A stretch of DNA of 64,000 nt from Flavobacteriaceae bacterium R38 (GCA_009901575.1 WXYP01000004.1:62001-126000); one strand, 5' to 3'. Positions 27,239 through 37,305 are shown, numbered from the stretch's first letter. Notes: a model not told the origin generated them from the letters alone. A program made the numbers and translations.

Positions 27239-27246
27239 TATATTTG
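27239..27246 (+). promoter_or_regulatory. -7 promoter element of the atpB operon
   Basis: TATATTTG, a full TAnnTTTG match, 36 bases before the atpB start. A T-rich GTTTT about 18 bases upstream may be the -33 part. Confidence 0.6.
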
Positions 27247-27282
27247 CGCCGAATTTTAGATCTCAGTATTTAAATCATATTT

Positions 27283-28482
27283 ATGAGTAACAAAAGAATG
27301 AAGGCAGTATCAAAAAGAATTACGACTTGGAGTCTTGTTTTTTTTATAACATTTACAGCTTTTGCTAAAGAAGTAAAGAAAGATCCTCAAGGTAAACACG
27401 AAGCAAATCCTGTCAACACTCAAGAAGAAATAAACGAGTTTATTCAACATCACGTTAAAGATTCTCACGATTTTCATTTATTCTCATATTTTTCTGGTGG
27501 AGAAGAACATCACGTTGGATTTCCACTTCCTGTAATCCTTTGGGGTGAAAACGGTTTGACTGCATTTATGTCGTCTGGCTTCCATCATGATGATACAGGA
27601 CATACTATAGTAGAAAAAGGAGGTAGTAAATTTGTTAAACTACACGGAAAAATTTATGAATTAGAAGCTGGAGCAAGCGGTGTTCATTTTGATGAAGAAC
27701 ATCATCCAACAAATGCTTCTACTCCGATAGACTTATCAATCACTAAGAGTGTTTTTGGAATTTTGGTAATAGGGCTTTTAATGTTCTTATGGTTCTCAAA
27801 ACTGGGGCGTCAATATAAGAAAAGTGCTATTCCAAACGGTTTTGGAAGAGTATTGGAGCCATTAGTGATTTATGTAAGAGATGAAATTGCAAAACCAAAT
27901 ATTGGACCTAAATACAGAAAGTTTACAGGATATTTATTAACGATATTCTTCTTTATCTGGCTTTCTAATTTATTAGGACTAGCTCCTCTAGGATTTAATA
28001 TAACAGGTCAGCTGGCAGTTACAGCAGCCTTAGCGATTTTCACATTTGTGATCTATATGATTAATGGAAACGCACACTTTTGGAGTCACCAGTTATGGAT
28101 GCCGGGAGTACCGGTTTTATTAAGACCTGTATTAGCTATTATAGAATTGGCGGGAACATTGATTATTAAGCCTTTCTCATTAATGGTACGTTTGTTTGCA
28201 AATATTACAGCAGGGCACATCGTGGTAATGAGTTTGATATCTATAGGTATAGTGATGCAAAAGCAAATGACGCCAGTAGGGTCAACAGCATTATCATTAT
28301 TGTTATCATTATTTATTACGCTTATTGAGGTGCTTGTTGCCTTTTTACAGGCGTATATTTTTACAATGCTATCTGCTCTCTTTATAGGGATGGCAGTTGC
28401 AGATCATGATCATGAGCACGACCATGATGATCATGGAAACGAAATACCTGACGCAGAAGATGTGCGTGCAGATTTTATTTAA
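27283..28482 (+). CDS. atpB: ATP synthase F0 subunit a
   Basis: The membrane stator subunit that forms the proton half-channels. The 399-residue chain is longer than the 250-270 of most bacteria because of an N-terminal signal-like helix and a periplasmic extension to about residue 150 that is rich in His (HH at 56-57, 76-77, 101-102, 140-141), plus an acidic His tail DHDHEHDHDDH at 374-384. The core holds the conserved stator Arg in KPFSLMVRLFANITAGH and helices matching the family. Long AtpB with a signal peptide is normal in Bacteroidota; the His-rich tail is a variable feature. Confidence 0.95.
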   Translation: MSNKRMKAVSKRITTWSLVFFITFTAFAKEVKKDPQGKHEANPVNTQEEINEFIQHHVKDSHDFHLFSYFSGGEEHHVGFPLPVILWGENGLTAFMSSGFHHDDTGHTIVEKGGSKFVKLHGKIYELEAGASGVHFDEEHHPTNASTPIDLSITKSVFGILVIGLLMFLWFSKLGRQYKKSAIPNGFGRVLEPLVIYVRDEIAKPNIGPKYRKFTGYLLTIFFFIWLSNLLGLAPLGFNITGQLAVTAALAIFTFVIYMINGNAHFWSHQLWMPGVPVLLRPVLAIIELAGTLIIKPFSLMVRLFANITAGHIVVMSLISIGIVMQKQMTPVGSTALSLLLSLFITLIEVLVAFLQAYIFTMLSALFIGMAVADHDHEHDHDDHGNEIPDAEDVRADFI

Positions 28483-28517
28483 AAATTGAATTTATTTGTT
28501 TAACTATATATAATTAA

Positions 28518-28748
<231 letters not shown>

Positions 28749-28761
28749 TCCTTAAAAAAAG

Positions 28762-28796
28762 ATCATTTCCTGTAACGGTTGGTTGCAGGAAATGAT
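28762..28796 (+). other. Intra-operon hairpin between atpE and atpF
   Basis: A 15-base stem (28762-28776 with 28782-28796, one G-T pair) around GGTTG, 14 bases after atpE. There is no T-run, so it is not a complete intrinsic terminator. It fits a 3'-end stabiliser or partial attenuator that raises atpE over downstream genes, as expected for the multi-copy c subunit. Confidence 0.55.
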
Positions 28797-28831
28797 TATT
28801 AAACAAAAAAATGATATAAGACTTATATAAA

Positions 28832-29332
28832 ATGGAGCAATTATTAGAAAACTTTTCACTAGACTTATTTGTTAAGCAAACTGTTCTTTTTCTTGTGCTT
28901 ATTTTCATCATGGTGAAATTTGCATGGAAGCCTATCCTTAAGGCTTTAAACGATCGTGAAGAAGGTATCAAAAACGCATTGGATTCTGCTGAAGAAGCAA
29001 AGAAACAAATGCAAAATATTACTGCAGATAACGATCGTATTTTAAAAGAAGCAAGAGCAGAAAGAGAAGCAATGCTTAAAGAAGCGAGAGAGATAAAAGA
29101 AAAGACAATTGCAGATGCTAAAGAAGAAGCAAAAGCTCAGGCAGACAAATTAGTTAAACAAGCTCAGGAAGCATTCGAAACAGAAAAGCAAGCAGCTATA
29201 GCAGAATTGAAAAATCAGGTAGCTACACTTTCAGTTGAAATCGCAGAGAAAGTAGTTCGTGAAGAACTATCTGATGAGAAAAAGCAATTAAAGCTTGTTG
29301 AAGATATGTTGGGTGAAGCAACATTAAATTAA
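28832..29332 (+). CDS. atpF: ATP synthase F0 subunit b
   Basis: The peripheral stalk protein, 166 residues: one N-terminal membrane helix (LFVKQTVLFLVLIFIMVKFAW) followed by WKPILKALNDREEGI and a long charged coiled coil rich in Ala, Glu and Lys. These match subunit b of flavobacterial enzymes. The gap from atpE carries a hairpin; atpH follows four bases after the stop. Confidence 0.95.
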   Translation: MEQLLENFSLDLFVKQTVLFLVLIFIMVKFAWKPILKALNDREEGIKNALDSAEEAKKQMQNITADNDRILKEARAEREAMLKEAREIKEKTIADAKEEAKAQADKLVKQAQEAFETEKQAAIAELKNQVATLSVEIAEKVVREELSDEKKQLKLVEDMLGEATLN

Positions 29333-29336
29333 TACG

Positions 29337-29873
29337 ATGGCAGAAGTAAGAGCAGCAATACGATACGCAAAAGCGATAATAGGACTGGCAGAAGACCAGA
29401 AAGCCACAGATGCTGTTAATGACGATATGAAAACTATCGTGAAAACTTTAGCAGAAAACAGTGAGTTAAGATCTTTATTGGTAAACCCTGTTATTAAATC
29501 TGAAATCAAAAGAGCATCGTTAAAAGCGATCTTTTCAAAAGTTCAAAATGTTACTGAAGGAGCTATTGATGTCCTTATTCAAAATAAAAGAATAGACACT
29601 CTTGGAGCAGTAGCAGAGAAATACATTTTCTTATACGATCAGTTAAGAGGAAAAGAAGTAGCAGTTGTTACTACAGCAGTTCCTTTGAGTGGTGCTTTAG
29701 AGAAAAAAGTATTGGCAAAAGTAAAAGAGCTTACAGGAAACGATGTACAAATCGAAAATAAAGTAGATAAAGACATTATTGGAGGTTTTATCCTTCGATT
29801 AGGAGATTTACAATATAATGCCAGCATTGCTAATAAATTAAGCAATCTGAAAAGAGATTTTATTAATAATTAA
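29337..29873 (+). CDS. atpH: ATP synthase F1 subunit delta
   Basis: A 178-residue soluble stalk subunit linking the b dimer to the top of F1. The N-terminal six-helix domain includes RYAKAIIGLAEDQ and NSELRSLLVNPVI; the C-terminal part has VDKDIIGGFILRLGDLQYNAS, a conserved phrase of OSCP/delta. Length and position are standard. Confidence 0.94.
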   Translation: MAEVRAAIRYAKAIIGLAEDQKATDAVNDDMKTIVKTLAENSELRSLLVNPVIKSEIKRASLKAIFSKVQNVTEGAIDVLIQNKRIDTLGAVAEKYIFLYDQLRGKEVAVVTTAVPLSGALEKKVLAKVKELTGNDVQIENKVDKDIIGGFILRLGDLQYNASIANKLSNLKRDFINN

Positions 29874-29934
29874 GAATACAAGTTTATACTATTATAAAAG
29901 ATAGCTAGTAGTAGCTAACTAAATATCAAATAAG

Positions 29935-31515
29935 ATGGCAGAAGTAAAACCAGCTGAAGTATCAGCAATCTTAAAGAAACAACTATCAGGATTTGAAGCA
30001 ACTGCTTCCTTAGATGAGGTTGGAACAGTATTAACCGTAGGTGATGGTATTGCCAGAATATACGGTCTGTCTAATGCTCAATATGGAGAATTAGTAGAGT
30101 TTGAGAATGGTTTGGAAGGAATTGTTCTTAACCTTGAAGAAGATAATGTTGGGGTAGTATTGTTAGGACCTTCAAAAGAAATTAAAGAAGGAGCTACTGT
30201 AAAACGTACACAACGTATTGCATCTATTAAAGTTGGTGAAGAAGTTGTAGGACGTGTTGTAGATACTTTAGGGAATCCAATAGATGGTAAAGGTGCCATT
30301 GGAGGAGAACTTTATGAAATGCCTTTAGAGCGTAAAGCTCCCGGGGTAGTTTTCCGTCAGCCGGTTAACGAACCGTTACAGACAGGTATTAAATCAATTG
30401 ATGCGATGATCCCTGTAGGTAGAGGTCAGCGTGAGTTGGTTATTGGAGACCGTCAGACTGGTAAAACTACAGTATGTATTGATACCATCTTAAATCAAAA
30501 AGAATTTTACGATGCAGGAGAACCTGTATACTGTATATATGTAGCAATTGGTCAGAAAGCTTCTACTGTTGCTGCTATTGCTAAAACATTAGAAGACAGA
30601 GGTGCTTTAGCTTATACAACAATTGTTGCTGCTAATGCATCAGATCCTGCTCCTATGCAGGTATATGCTCCGTTTGCAGGTGCTGCAATTGGTGAGTATT
30701 TCAGAGATACAGGAAGACCAGCATTAATCATCTATGATGATTTATCAAAGCAAGCAGTTGCATATCGTGAGGTATCGCTACTATTACGTCGCCCACCAGG
30801 ACGTGAAGCATATCCTGGAGACGTTTTCTATCTTCACTCAAGATTATTGGAAAGAGCTGCAAAAGTAATTGCAGATGATGATATTGCAAAAGGAATGAAT
30901 GACCTTCCTGAAAGCTTGAAACCAGTGGTAAAAGGAGGAGGTTCTTTAACTGCACTTCCAATCATTGAAACACAAGCAGGGGACGTTTCTGCATATATCC
31001 CGACAAACGTAATTTCTATTACAGACGGACAGATATTCTTAGATGGAGATTTATTTAACTCTGGGGTTCGTCCTGCAATTAACGTAGGTATCTCGGTATC
31101 TCGTGTTGGAGGTTCTGCACAGATTAAATCCATGAAAAAAGTAGCAGGTACACTTAAACTTGACCAGGCTCAGTTCCGTGAATTAGAAGCATTTGCTAAG
31201 TTTGGATCAGACCTTGATGCTGTAACACTTAACGTAATCGAAAAAGGGAAGCGTAATGTTGAGATTTTGAAGCAGGCCCAAAACGATCCGTTTACAGTAG
31301 AAGATCAGGTTGCTATCATTTATGCAGGATCTAAAAACTTATTAAGAGATGTTCCGGTTGAAAAAGTAAAAGAATTTGAAAGAGATTATATTGAATTCTT
31401 GAAAGCTAAACACAATAATGTTTTAGAAACATTAAAAGCTGGAAAATTAACAGATGAAGTTACTGATACACTTACTGCTGTAGCAAAAGACTTATCTGCA
31501 AAATATAAAGCGTAA
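29935..31515 (+). CDS. atpA: ATP synthase F1 subunit alpha
   Basis: A 526-residue nucleotide-binding, regulatory subunit of F1. It shows the Walker A loop [22 protein letters not shown], the [16 protein letters not shown] region, and the [21 protein letters not shown] stretch typical of alpha (only parts quoted). The N-terminal beta-barrel begins after [13 protein letters not shown]. The gene for the catalytic partner beta (atpD) is not in this window; in Bacteroidota atpD and atpC usually form a separate locus. A composite palindromic repeat follows immediately after the stop. Confidence 0.98.
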   Translation: MAEVKPAEVSAILKKQLSGFEATASLDEVGTVLTVGDGIARIYGLSNAQYGELVEFENGLEGIVLNLEEDNVGVVLLGPSKEIKEGATVKRTQRIASIKVGEEVVGRVVDTLGNPIDGKGAIGGELYEMPLERKAPGVVFRQPVNEPLQTGIKSIDAMIPVGRGQRELVIGDRQTGKTTVCIDTILNQKEFYDAGEPVYCIYVAIGQKASTVAAIAKTLEDRGALAYTTIVAANASDPAPMQVYAPFAGAAIGEYFRDTGRPALIIYDDLSKQAVAYREVSLLLRRPPGREAYPGDVFYLHSRLLERAAKVIADDDIAKGMNDLPESLKPVVKGGGSLTALPIIETQAGDVSAYIPTNVISITDGQIFLDGDLFNSGVRPAINVGISVSRVGGSAQIKSMKKVAGTLKLDQAQFRELEAFAKFGSDLDAVTLNVIEKGKRNVEILKQAQNDPFTVEDQVAIIYAGSKNLLRDVPVEKVKEFERDYIEFLKAKHNNVLETLKAGKLTDEVTDTLTAVAKDLSAKYKA

Positions 31516-31516
31516 T

Positions 31517-31593
31517 TGTCATTCCTGCGAAGGCAGGAATCTCGTGATTTGAAGTAAAATTAAAATAGATTCCGCATCTAGTGCGGAATGACA
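31517..31593. repeat. Composite palindromic repeat (REP/BIME-like) between atpA and atpG
   Basis: Two hairpin half-elements face each other. The left one is 31517-31542 with stem ATTCCTGC/GCAGGAAT (loop GAAG); the right one is 31567-31593 with stem ATTCCGCA/TGCGGAAT (loop TCTAG). The outer ends are the inverted nonamers TGTCATTCC and GGAATGACA. The half-element at 7542-7568 is a relative. The ATG at 31588 lies in the repeat and is not the atpG start. Confidence 0.75.
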
Positions 31594-31602
31594 GAGCAGA
31601 AT

Positions 31603-32463
31603 ATGGCAAACTTAAAAGAAATACGTAATAGGATAGCATCGGTAAAATCAACCATGCAGATTACCAGTGCTATGAAAATGGTATCGGCTGCTAAATTGAA
31701 AAAAGCACAAGATGCTATTACTGCAATGCGCCCTTATGCTGATAAGCTAACAGAACTTTTACAGAGCTTAAGCGCTACTTTGGATGCTGATAGCGGAAGT
31801 AAATTTTCAGATCAAAGAGAGGTAAATAAAGTGTTGGTTGTTGCAATTACTTCTAACAGAGGTTTATGTGGAGCATTCAATTCTAATATTATCAAGGAAT
31901 CTTCGAGTTTAGCTAATGAAAAGTATTCTGGGAAACAAGTTGATTTTGTTACCATAGGAAAAAAGGGAAATGATATTCTGGGAAAATCATTTACGATCAT
32001 CGAAAACAATAATGGAGTTTTTGACGACCTTACTTTTGATAATGTTGCCGAGATTGCACAAAAATTAATGGATTTATTTACAGATGGTTCTTACGATAAA
32101 ATAGAAATCGTTTATAATAAATTTAAAAATGCAGCCACTCAAATAATCATGACAGAGCAGTTTTTGCCTATTGTTCCTGTAGAAGCAGAGGGGGATACTA
32201 ATCTTGACTACATTTTTGAACCTTCAAAAGAGAAAATTGTAGAAACTCTTATTCCAAAGTCACTTAAAACACAGTTATATAAGGCAATTAGAGATTCATT
32301 TGCATCAGAACATGGTGCACGTATGACTGCTATGCACAAAGCGACAGATAATGCAGGAGAATTAAGAGATTCGCTTACATTGACTTACAACAAAGCAAGG
32401 CAGGCAGCCATTACGAATGAGATCTTAGAAATTGTTGGAGGTGCAGAGGCACTCAATAATTAG
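31603..32463 (+). CDS. atpG: ATP synthase F1 subunit gamma
   Basis: The central rotating shaft, 286 residues from the ATG at 31603. I prefer this start because MANLKEIRNRIASVKS is the usual flavobacterial beginning and the ATG five codons upstream belongs to an inserted repeat. The core has TSNRGLCGAFN, and the C-terminal coiled coil ends with TLTYNKARQAAITNEILEIVGGAEAL, as in the family. The last codons are part of a tandem duplication that continues past the stop. It is the last gene of the operon, ahead of a strong terminator. Confidence 0.95.
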   Translation: MANLKEIRNRIASVKSTMQITSAMKMVSAAKLKKAQDAITAMRPYADKLTELLQSLSATLDADSGSKFSDQREVNKVLVVAITSNRGLCGAFNSNIIKESSSLANEKYSGKQVDFVTIGKKGNDILGKSFTIIENNNGVFDDLTFDNVAEIAQKLMDLFTDGSYDKIEIVYNKFKNAATQIIMTEQFLPIVPVEAEGDTNLDYIFEPSKEKIVETLIPKSLKTQLYKAIRDSFASEHGARMTAMHKATDNAGELRDSLTLTYNKARQAAITNEILEIVGGAEALNN

Positions 32464-32536
32464 GCGAAGCGAAGCAAAGCCAAATTATACAAGAGTTTAG
32501 GCACTTAATAATTAGGCGAAGCCAAATTATACAAGA
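32449..32536 (+). repeat. Imperfect tandem duplication of the atpG 3' end
   Basis: Copy 1 (32449-32494) begins with the last codons and stop of atpG and ends in CAAATTATACAAGA. Copy 2 (32500-32536) repeats GGCACTTAATAATTAGGCG through CAAATTATACAAGA. Copy 1 contains an extra 10 bases made by GAAGC-type slippage. Confidence 0.75.
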
Positions 32537-32570
32537 ACTAAGCTTAGAAAAAATTATATCTTTAAAGAAA

Positions 32571-32602
32571 CCCCTGTAAAGTTAGCTTTACGGGGGTTTT
32601 TA
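32571..32602 (+). terminator. Terminator of the ATP synthase operon
   Basis: Stem CCCCTGTAAAG (32571-32581) with CTTTACGGGGG (32586-32596), loop TTAG, one T-G pair, then TTTTTAT: a classic intrinsic terminator about 107 bases after atpG. Confidence 0.9.
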
Positions 32603-32714
32603 TTTCTTGGCATCAATTTTGGTTTGTATATTTATACCAGTTATCATTCAAATTTATTACAGTAAATTTAACCGGTAAATGATATGAACATTGAAACAAC
32701 TAAAGCTATAAAAG

Positions 32715-33254
32715 ATGAAAACATTAAAACGAATTATATATACAACCTTAATGATATTATTAACTATGAGTTTTTCAAACTGCTCTAGCGCTCAAAAACT
32801 TCAGGAGCAAACACCTTTTACTATTGACGATGTGTACTCTCAGGGATGGATAGCCGGCGTTGAAGGAGGAGGATCCGGAGTTAATGTGTTTATTACTATA
32901 GGAGAGTTAGGTAAAAAGATTGAGATGGAAGGGCTTTATTTTAATGATCAGTATGTTAAACTGGAAAAAAATAAAGGTAATGGAAATCTTTTTATAGGGA
33001 GAATTAAAACTGCAGCTAACCAAAAAAAAGAGCTTATTTTGCAGCAAGATGCTAAAAAAGAGTCTGAAAAGGAGGTGTCAGCTACTGTAAAAAAAGAAAA
33101 GATTCCTTTTGAATTAGAAAAAGACCAGGCAGTTATTACGTATAAGCAAAATGGGGCTCTAAAGTATTTTAAAATTGAAGATATTAAAAGTAAAGCACCT
33201 TTAGCTTATCCCAGTGCTCCTAAGAACGCAACAGGTCAGTTGATTAAACAGTAA
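32715..33254 (+). CDS. Hypothetical lipoprotein
   Basis: A 179-residue exported protein. The signal sequence ends in the lipobox MSFSNC (Cys23). The mature part begins SSAQKLQEQTPFTIDDVYSQ and carries GWIAGVEGGGSGVNVFITI, followed by a Lys/Glu-rich middle and a Pro-rich end. Similar proteins occur in flavobacteria without an assigned role. It stands between the atp terminator and the flippase gene, whose promoter begins inside its stop codon, so it is probably its own unit. Confidence 0.7.
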   Translation: MKTLKRIIYTTLMILLTMSFSNCSSAQKLQEQTPFTIDDVYSQGWIAGVEGGGSGVNVFITIGELGKKIEMEGLYFNDQYVKLEKNKGNGNLFIGRIKTAANQKKELILQQDAKKESEKEVSATVKKEKIPFELEKDQAVITYKQNGALKYFKIEDIKSKAPLAYPSAPKNATGQLIKQ

Positions 33255-33259
33255 CTTTG
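33252..33259 (+). promoter_or_regulatory. -7 promoter element of the flippase operon
   Basis: TAACTTTG, a full TAnnTTTG match. Its TAA is the stop codon of the preceding lipoprotein gene. It lies 35 bases before the TTG start at 33294 and supports that start. Confidence 0.5.
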
Positions 33260-33293
33260 CAGCAAGATATAAACGGCTAATGTTGAAAATGTA

Positions 33294-34751
33294 TTGAGTG
33301 CGTTAAAGAAACTTTTTAAGCATACATTCATCTATGGAATTGCAACTGTTCTTCCCAGGGTATTAGGTCTTATACTTACCCCTTTGTATATTGTAAAGTT
33401 AGCAGAAGCAGATTATGGGATTTACATAAGTTTAATGGTGTATCTTATTCTTGGAAATGTTTTGCTTTCTTATGGAATGGAAACAGCATTTTTCAGGTTT
33501 ATGAATAAAACCGGAGAGAAGACAAAAGTGGGAGCTACGGCTTTAACTTCTGTCTTTTTTTCGTCCCTTCTTTTTTTAATGATTTCTCTACTTTTCAAAG
33601 ATCAACTGGCAGCATGGCTGGATTACAAGGTTGAGTTTATTGTTTATGCAATTTTAATTCTCTTTTTAGATGCACTGGTAGTAATTCCTTTTGCATGGTT
33701 TAGAAATAGTGAAAGGCCTGTAAAATACTCATCGATAAAAATACTTAATGTAATTATCAATCTCTCTTTTAACCTTTTCTTCTTCCTTTTGCTCCCGGAA
33801 CTCATCCAGGGAGAAACCAACTCTTTTTTTAATAAAATTTCTTTTGAAAATAAGGTTCATTATATTTTTATATCAAACCTGATTGCAAGCCTGATTACAT
33901 TCTTATTATTAGTGCCTTTATATTTTAAGATTGGATTTAACTTTAATAAAATACTTTGGAAACAAATGATTTATTATGCGTTTCCTGTTTTAATAGCCGG
34001 AGTGGCATTTTCCATTAATGAAGGTATAGATAAACTCCTTTTGAGATACCTGTTACCAAAAGAAACCGCAGATGTAGAAGTAGGAATTTATGGAGCGTGC
34101 TATAAACTGGGAGTTTTTATGACTCTATTCATCACAGCATTTAAATTAGGTGTAGAACCTTTTTTCTTTAGTCAGGCTGATAAAAAAAATGCAAAGAGTA
34201 CTTATGCAGACATTACCTTGTATTTTAGCATTTTTGGAGCTCTTATCCTTCTATTTGTAGTTGTTTATATCGATCTTTTAAAACTTCTTTTAATCCCTGA
34301 AGAGAATTATTGGAAGGCACTATGGATTGTTCCGGTAATTTTGATGGCCAATTTATGCCTGGGGATCTATCATAATTTATCAGTATGGTATAAAATTACA
34401 GATCAGACTAAATTTGGAGCTTATATTTCTGTTGCAGGAGCTGTGATTACATTAATCCTCAATTTTCTCCTTATACCGGTAATTAGTTATAAAGGAGCAG
34501 CGATAGCAACTTTAATGGCGTATGGAAGTATGATGCTGTTATCGTATTATTTCGGGCAAAAAAGATACCCGGTTCCTTATAACCTTAAAAAGATAGGGGG
34601 ATATCTGGGCACTTCTGCTCTTTTCTCTTTTTTGTCATTCTATGTTTTTGACAGAAATATTGTGATAGGAAGCGGACTACTTTTAGTATTTTTGATTCTG
34701 ATTTTTATCTCTGAAAAAGCAATGTTAAAATCGATACTTTTAAAACGGTAA
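33294..34751 (+). CDS. Oligosaccharide flippase family protein (Wzx/MurJ-like)
   Basis: A 485-residue inner-membrane protein with 12-14 predicted helices, of the polysaccharide-transporter branch of the MOP superfamily. The front ([22 protein letters not shown]) is highly typical of a conserved flavobacterial flippase that flips lipid-linked glycans. The start is TTG 33294: no ATG exists in frame nearby, and a promoter element sits 35 bases upstream. It heads a group with dut, a sugar nucleotidyltransferase, a TPR protein, a DUF4292 lipoprotein and an EnvC-like protein. The exact cargo is unknown. Confidence 0.88.
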   Translation: MSALKKLFKHTFIYGIATVLPRVLGLILTPLYIVKLAEADYGIYISLMVYLILGNVLLSYGMETAFFRFMNKTGEKTKVGATALTSVFFSSLLFLMISLLFKDQLAAWLDYKVEFIVYAILILFLDALVVIPFAWFRNSERPVKYSSIKILNVIINLSFNLFFFLLLPELIQGETNSFFNKISFENKVHYIFISNLIASLITFLLLVPLYFKIGFNFNKILWKQMIYYAFPVLIAGVAFSINEGIDKLLLRYLLPKETADVEVGIYGACYKLGVFMTLFITAFKLGVEPFFFSQADKKNAKSTYADITLYFSIFGALILLFVVVYIDLLKLLLIPEENYWKALWIVPVILMANLCLGIYHNLSVWYKITDQTKFGAYISVAGAVITLILNFLLIPVISYKGAAIATLMAYGSMMLLSYYFGQKRYPVPYNLKKIGGYLGTSALFSFLSFYVFDRNIVIGSGLLLVFLILIFISEKAMLKSILLKR

Positions 34752-34762
34752 ACAAATACCTA

Positions 34763-35197
34763 ATGACTATAAAAATTATTAATACATCTGATCATTCTCT
34801 CCCTGCATACGAAACAGAAGCTTCAGCAGGAATGGACCTAAGAGCTAATATAACAGATTCAATTACGCTAAAACCTTTGGAACGCGCAATAATAAAAACA
34901 GGACTTTTTATTGAGTTGCCCATCGGGTACGAAGCTCAGGTTCGGCCAAGAAGTGGATTGGCAGCAAAAAAAGGGATAACCGTATTAAATGCTCCGGGTA
35001 CCATTGATGCCGATTACAGAGGAGAAATTGGGGTAATCCTTGTGAATTTGTCTAATGAAACTTTTGTGGTTGAGAATGGAGAACGAATAGCGCAATTAGT
35101 GATTGCGAAGCATGAAAGGGCTATTTTTGAAGAAGTCGAAGCACTTTCAGCGACAGAAAGAGGAGCAGGCGGATTTGGAAGTACGGGCACAAAATAA
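34763..35197 (+). CDS. dut: dUTP diphosphatase
   Basis: A 144-residue trimeric dUTPase that hydrolyses dUTP to dUMP, keeping uracil out of DNA and feeding dTMP synthesis. All five motifs are visible: SAGMDLRA near 21-28, [38 protein letters not shown] and the C-terminal [10 protein letters not shown] arm that closes over the active site. It starts 11 bases after the flippase. Confidence 0.97.
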   Translation: MTIKIINTSDHSLPAYETEASAGMDLRANITDSITLKPLERAIIKTGLFIELPIGYEAQVRPRSGLAAKKGITVLNAPGTIDADYRGEIGVILVNLSNETFVVENGERIAQLVIAKHERAIFEEVEALSATERGAGGFGSTGTK

Positions 35198-35286
35198 TAC
35201 CAATAGCCAAATCGTTCTCTATTATATAGCCACCATTTTAAATTAAAAATTAAACCAAATCAATTCAAAATAATAAATATAAGCAC

Positions 35287-36294
35287 ATGAAAATTATTGT
35301 TCCTATGGCTGGTAGAGGCTCTCGCCTTCGCCCACATACATTAACTGTTCCAAAACCTTTAATTCCAATCGCAGGGAAGCCAATTGTACAACGATTGGTA
35401 GAAGATATAGCTAAGGTTTTAAACCAGGAAATCGAAGAAGTCGCATTTATTATTGGAGATTTTGGACCACAGGTAGAAAGTGATTTAATAGACATAGCAG
35501 AAAAATTAGGAGCAAAAGGAACTATTTATCATCAGGATAAACCATTGGGTACGGGACATGCAATAATGTGTGCTAAAGATTCTCTCTCTGGCCCTGCCGT
35601 TATTGCTTATGCAGATACTTTGATTAGAGCCGATTTTAACCTTGACGCAGATGCAGACGCAGTAATATGGGTAAAACAAGTAGAAGATCCAAGTGCATTT
35701 GGGGTTGTTAAAATGAATGATGCTAATGAAATTGTGGAATTGGTAGAAAAACCTGCTGATTTTGTTTCTGATTTAGCCGTAATCGGAATCTATTATTTTA
35801 AGGATGTAGGTGTTTTAAAAGATGAATTACAGGTTGTTTTAGATCAAAATATTATTCATGGAGGAGAATATCAGATAAACGATGGCATAAAAGGGATGAT
35901 GAGTAAAGGAGCTGTCTTTAAACCTGGTGAAGTAGACGAATGGATGGACTGCGGAAATAAAAACGTGACTGTAGAAACCAATAATAAAATGCTCGGGTTT
36001 TTAAAAGAAGACGGAGAGCATTTAATTGCAGATACTGTGGTTCTGGAGAATTCAGAGATCATAGCACCTTGCTATATTGGTGAAAATGTCAGGCTTAAAA
36101 ATACGACTATCGGGCCTTATGTATCTATCGGAAATGATTGCCTTGTAGAAGATTCATTTGTTAAAAACAGCTTAATTCAAACAAAATCTACCATAAAAAA
36201 TGCTAATTTAGACAATGCTATGATTGGCAATAATGCTTCTTTTAACGGAAATTTCTCAAGCATCAGTATTGGAGATTATTCAGTATTGGAGTAA
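35287..36294 (+). CDS. Sugar-phosphate nucleotidyltransferase with left-handed beta-helix tail
   Basis: A 335-residue enzyme that makes an NDP-sugar from a sugar-1-phosphate and an NTP. The nucleotide loop is MAGRGSRLRPHT at residues 7-18, with PKPLIPIAGKP following, IAYADTLIRADF at the metal-binding region and VEKPADF. Residues from about 245 on (HLIADTVVLENSEI, CYIGENVRLKNTTIG) form hexapeptide repeats of a left-handed beta-helix, which could be regulatory or an acyltransferase-like trimer domain. Glucose-1-phosphate thymidylyltransferase-like is a common label, but NTP and sugar are not certain. Confidence 0.88.
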   Translation: MKIIVPMAGRGSRLRPHTLTVPKPLIPIAGKPIVQRLVEDIAKVLNQEIEEVAFIIGDFGPQVESDLIDIAEKLGAKGTIYHQDKPLGTGHAIMCAKDSLSGPAVIAYADTLIRADFNLDADADAVIWVKQVEDPSAFGVVKMNDANEIVELVEKPADFVSDLAVIGIYYFKDVGVLKDELQVVLDQNIIHGGEYQINDGIKGMMSKGAVFKPGEVDEWMDCGNKNVTVETNNKMLGFLKEDGEHLIADTVVLENSEIIAPCYIGENVRLKNTTIGPYVSIGNDCLVEDSFVKNSLIQTKSTIKNANLDNAMIGNNASFNGNFSSISIGDYSVLE

Positions 36295-36360
36295 CATTTT
36301 TTGTTAAATCAAGTCTTTATTGGTATACTCTTTGAATTAATTAATATGTAAAGGAGATAA

Positions 36361-37305
36361 ATGAGACAAAAGGTTTACATACTTGCTTTAGTTTTTGGAA
36401 TATTTATTATTCCATATGCTGCTATTGCTCAGGAAAAAGAAAGTGCAGAAATATCGTTAGAAGAATATTCCGATGCTTTTCAGGAAAGCTTTTTTGAAGC
36501 TTTAAAACAAAGTGGTATAGAAAACTATGACAAGGCAATTAATTTATTGTTAGAATGTAAAAAGATTCAACCGTACAATGAAGTAGTCGATTTCGAGTTG
36601 GGTAAAAACTATTTGCAACTGGATCAATATTATAAAGCCGAAGATTATATTTTAAAAGCAGTAAATGCCAATCCGGAAAATATATGGTATTTAGATGCTT
36701 TATTAAATGTTTATAAAGTTCAGAACAATACGCAAAAGTCAATAGAGATTGCAGAGCAACTGGCTGCTAAAAATACCAGCTATAAAGAAAACCTGATTCA
36801 ATTGTATGCCAAATCAAAAAATTATGAAAGAGCCTTGGCACTCCTGGATGAAATTGATAAAGAATTAGGAGTTTCAGAAAACCGAAAAAGACAACGTTTT
36901 TATTACACTACCCTCATAAAAAGTCAGGAGAGAGAGGCAAGAAATGAAACAGCAATAGTCAATTCTAAGAATGTTATCATTAAAGAAAACCCTTTAGAAA
37001 CCATTCAGAAACAAATCGATAAAGCTATTGAAAATGCAAATTATCAGGAACTTTTGACGATTTCTAACGAAGCTATTGAAAGTTACCCTTCTCAATCGGC
37101 ATTCTATTATGCTAACGGATTAGCCAAGAACAAAATAAAGAGATATAAAGAAGCAATCTCTTCTTTAAAAACAGCAATAGATTTTTTAATAGATGATGAA
37201 GTCCTGGAAAATAAAATCTATAAAGAGCTAGCCAGTGCTTACAATGCTATAGGAGATGCTAAAAAAGCAAACGAATATTTAAAAAAAGGAAAGAAAGGAT
37301 CATGA
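36361..37305 (+). CDS. Periplasmic TPR protein
   Basis: A 314-residue exported protein: signal peptide ending near AAIAQ (residues 1-24), then three or more TPR motifs (NYDKAINLLLECKKIQPYNE, YYKAEDYILKAVNANPENIW, YERALALLDEIDKE, RYKEAISSLKTAID). It overlaps the DUF4292 gene by four bases, so both are made together and may act together at the envelope. The position between a sugar nucleotidyltransferase and an EnvC-like gene is typical of flavobacteria. Confidence 0.82.
   Translation: MRQKVYILALVFGIFIIPYAAIAQEKESAEISLEEYSDAFQESFFEALKQSGIENYDKAINLLLECKKIQPYNEVVDFELGKNYLQLDQYYKAEDYILKAVNANPENIWYLDALLNVYKVQNNTQKSIEIAEQLAAKNTSYKENLIQLYAKSKNYERALALLDEIDKELGVSENRKRQRFYYTTLIKSQEREARNETAIVNSKNVIIKENPLETIQKQIDKAIENANYQELLTISNEAIESYPSQSAFYYANGLAKNKIKRYKEAISSLKTAIDFLIDDEVLENKIYKELASAYNAIGDAKKANEYLKKGKKGS

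Noticed and set aside
30728-31133. Open frames on the minus strand within atpA
   Set aside because: They are shadows of a highly conserved gene on the plus strand and have no promoter or family features.
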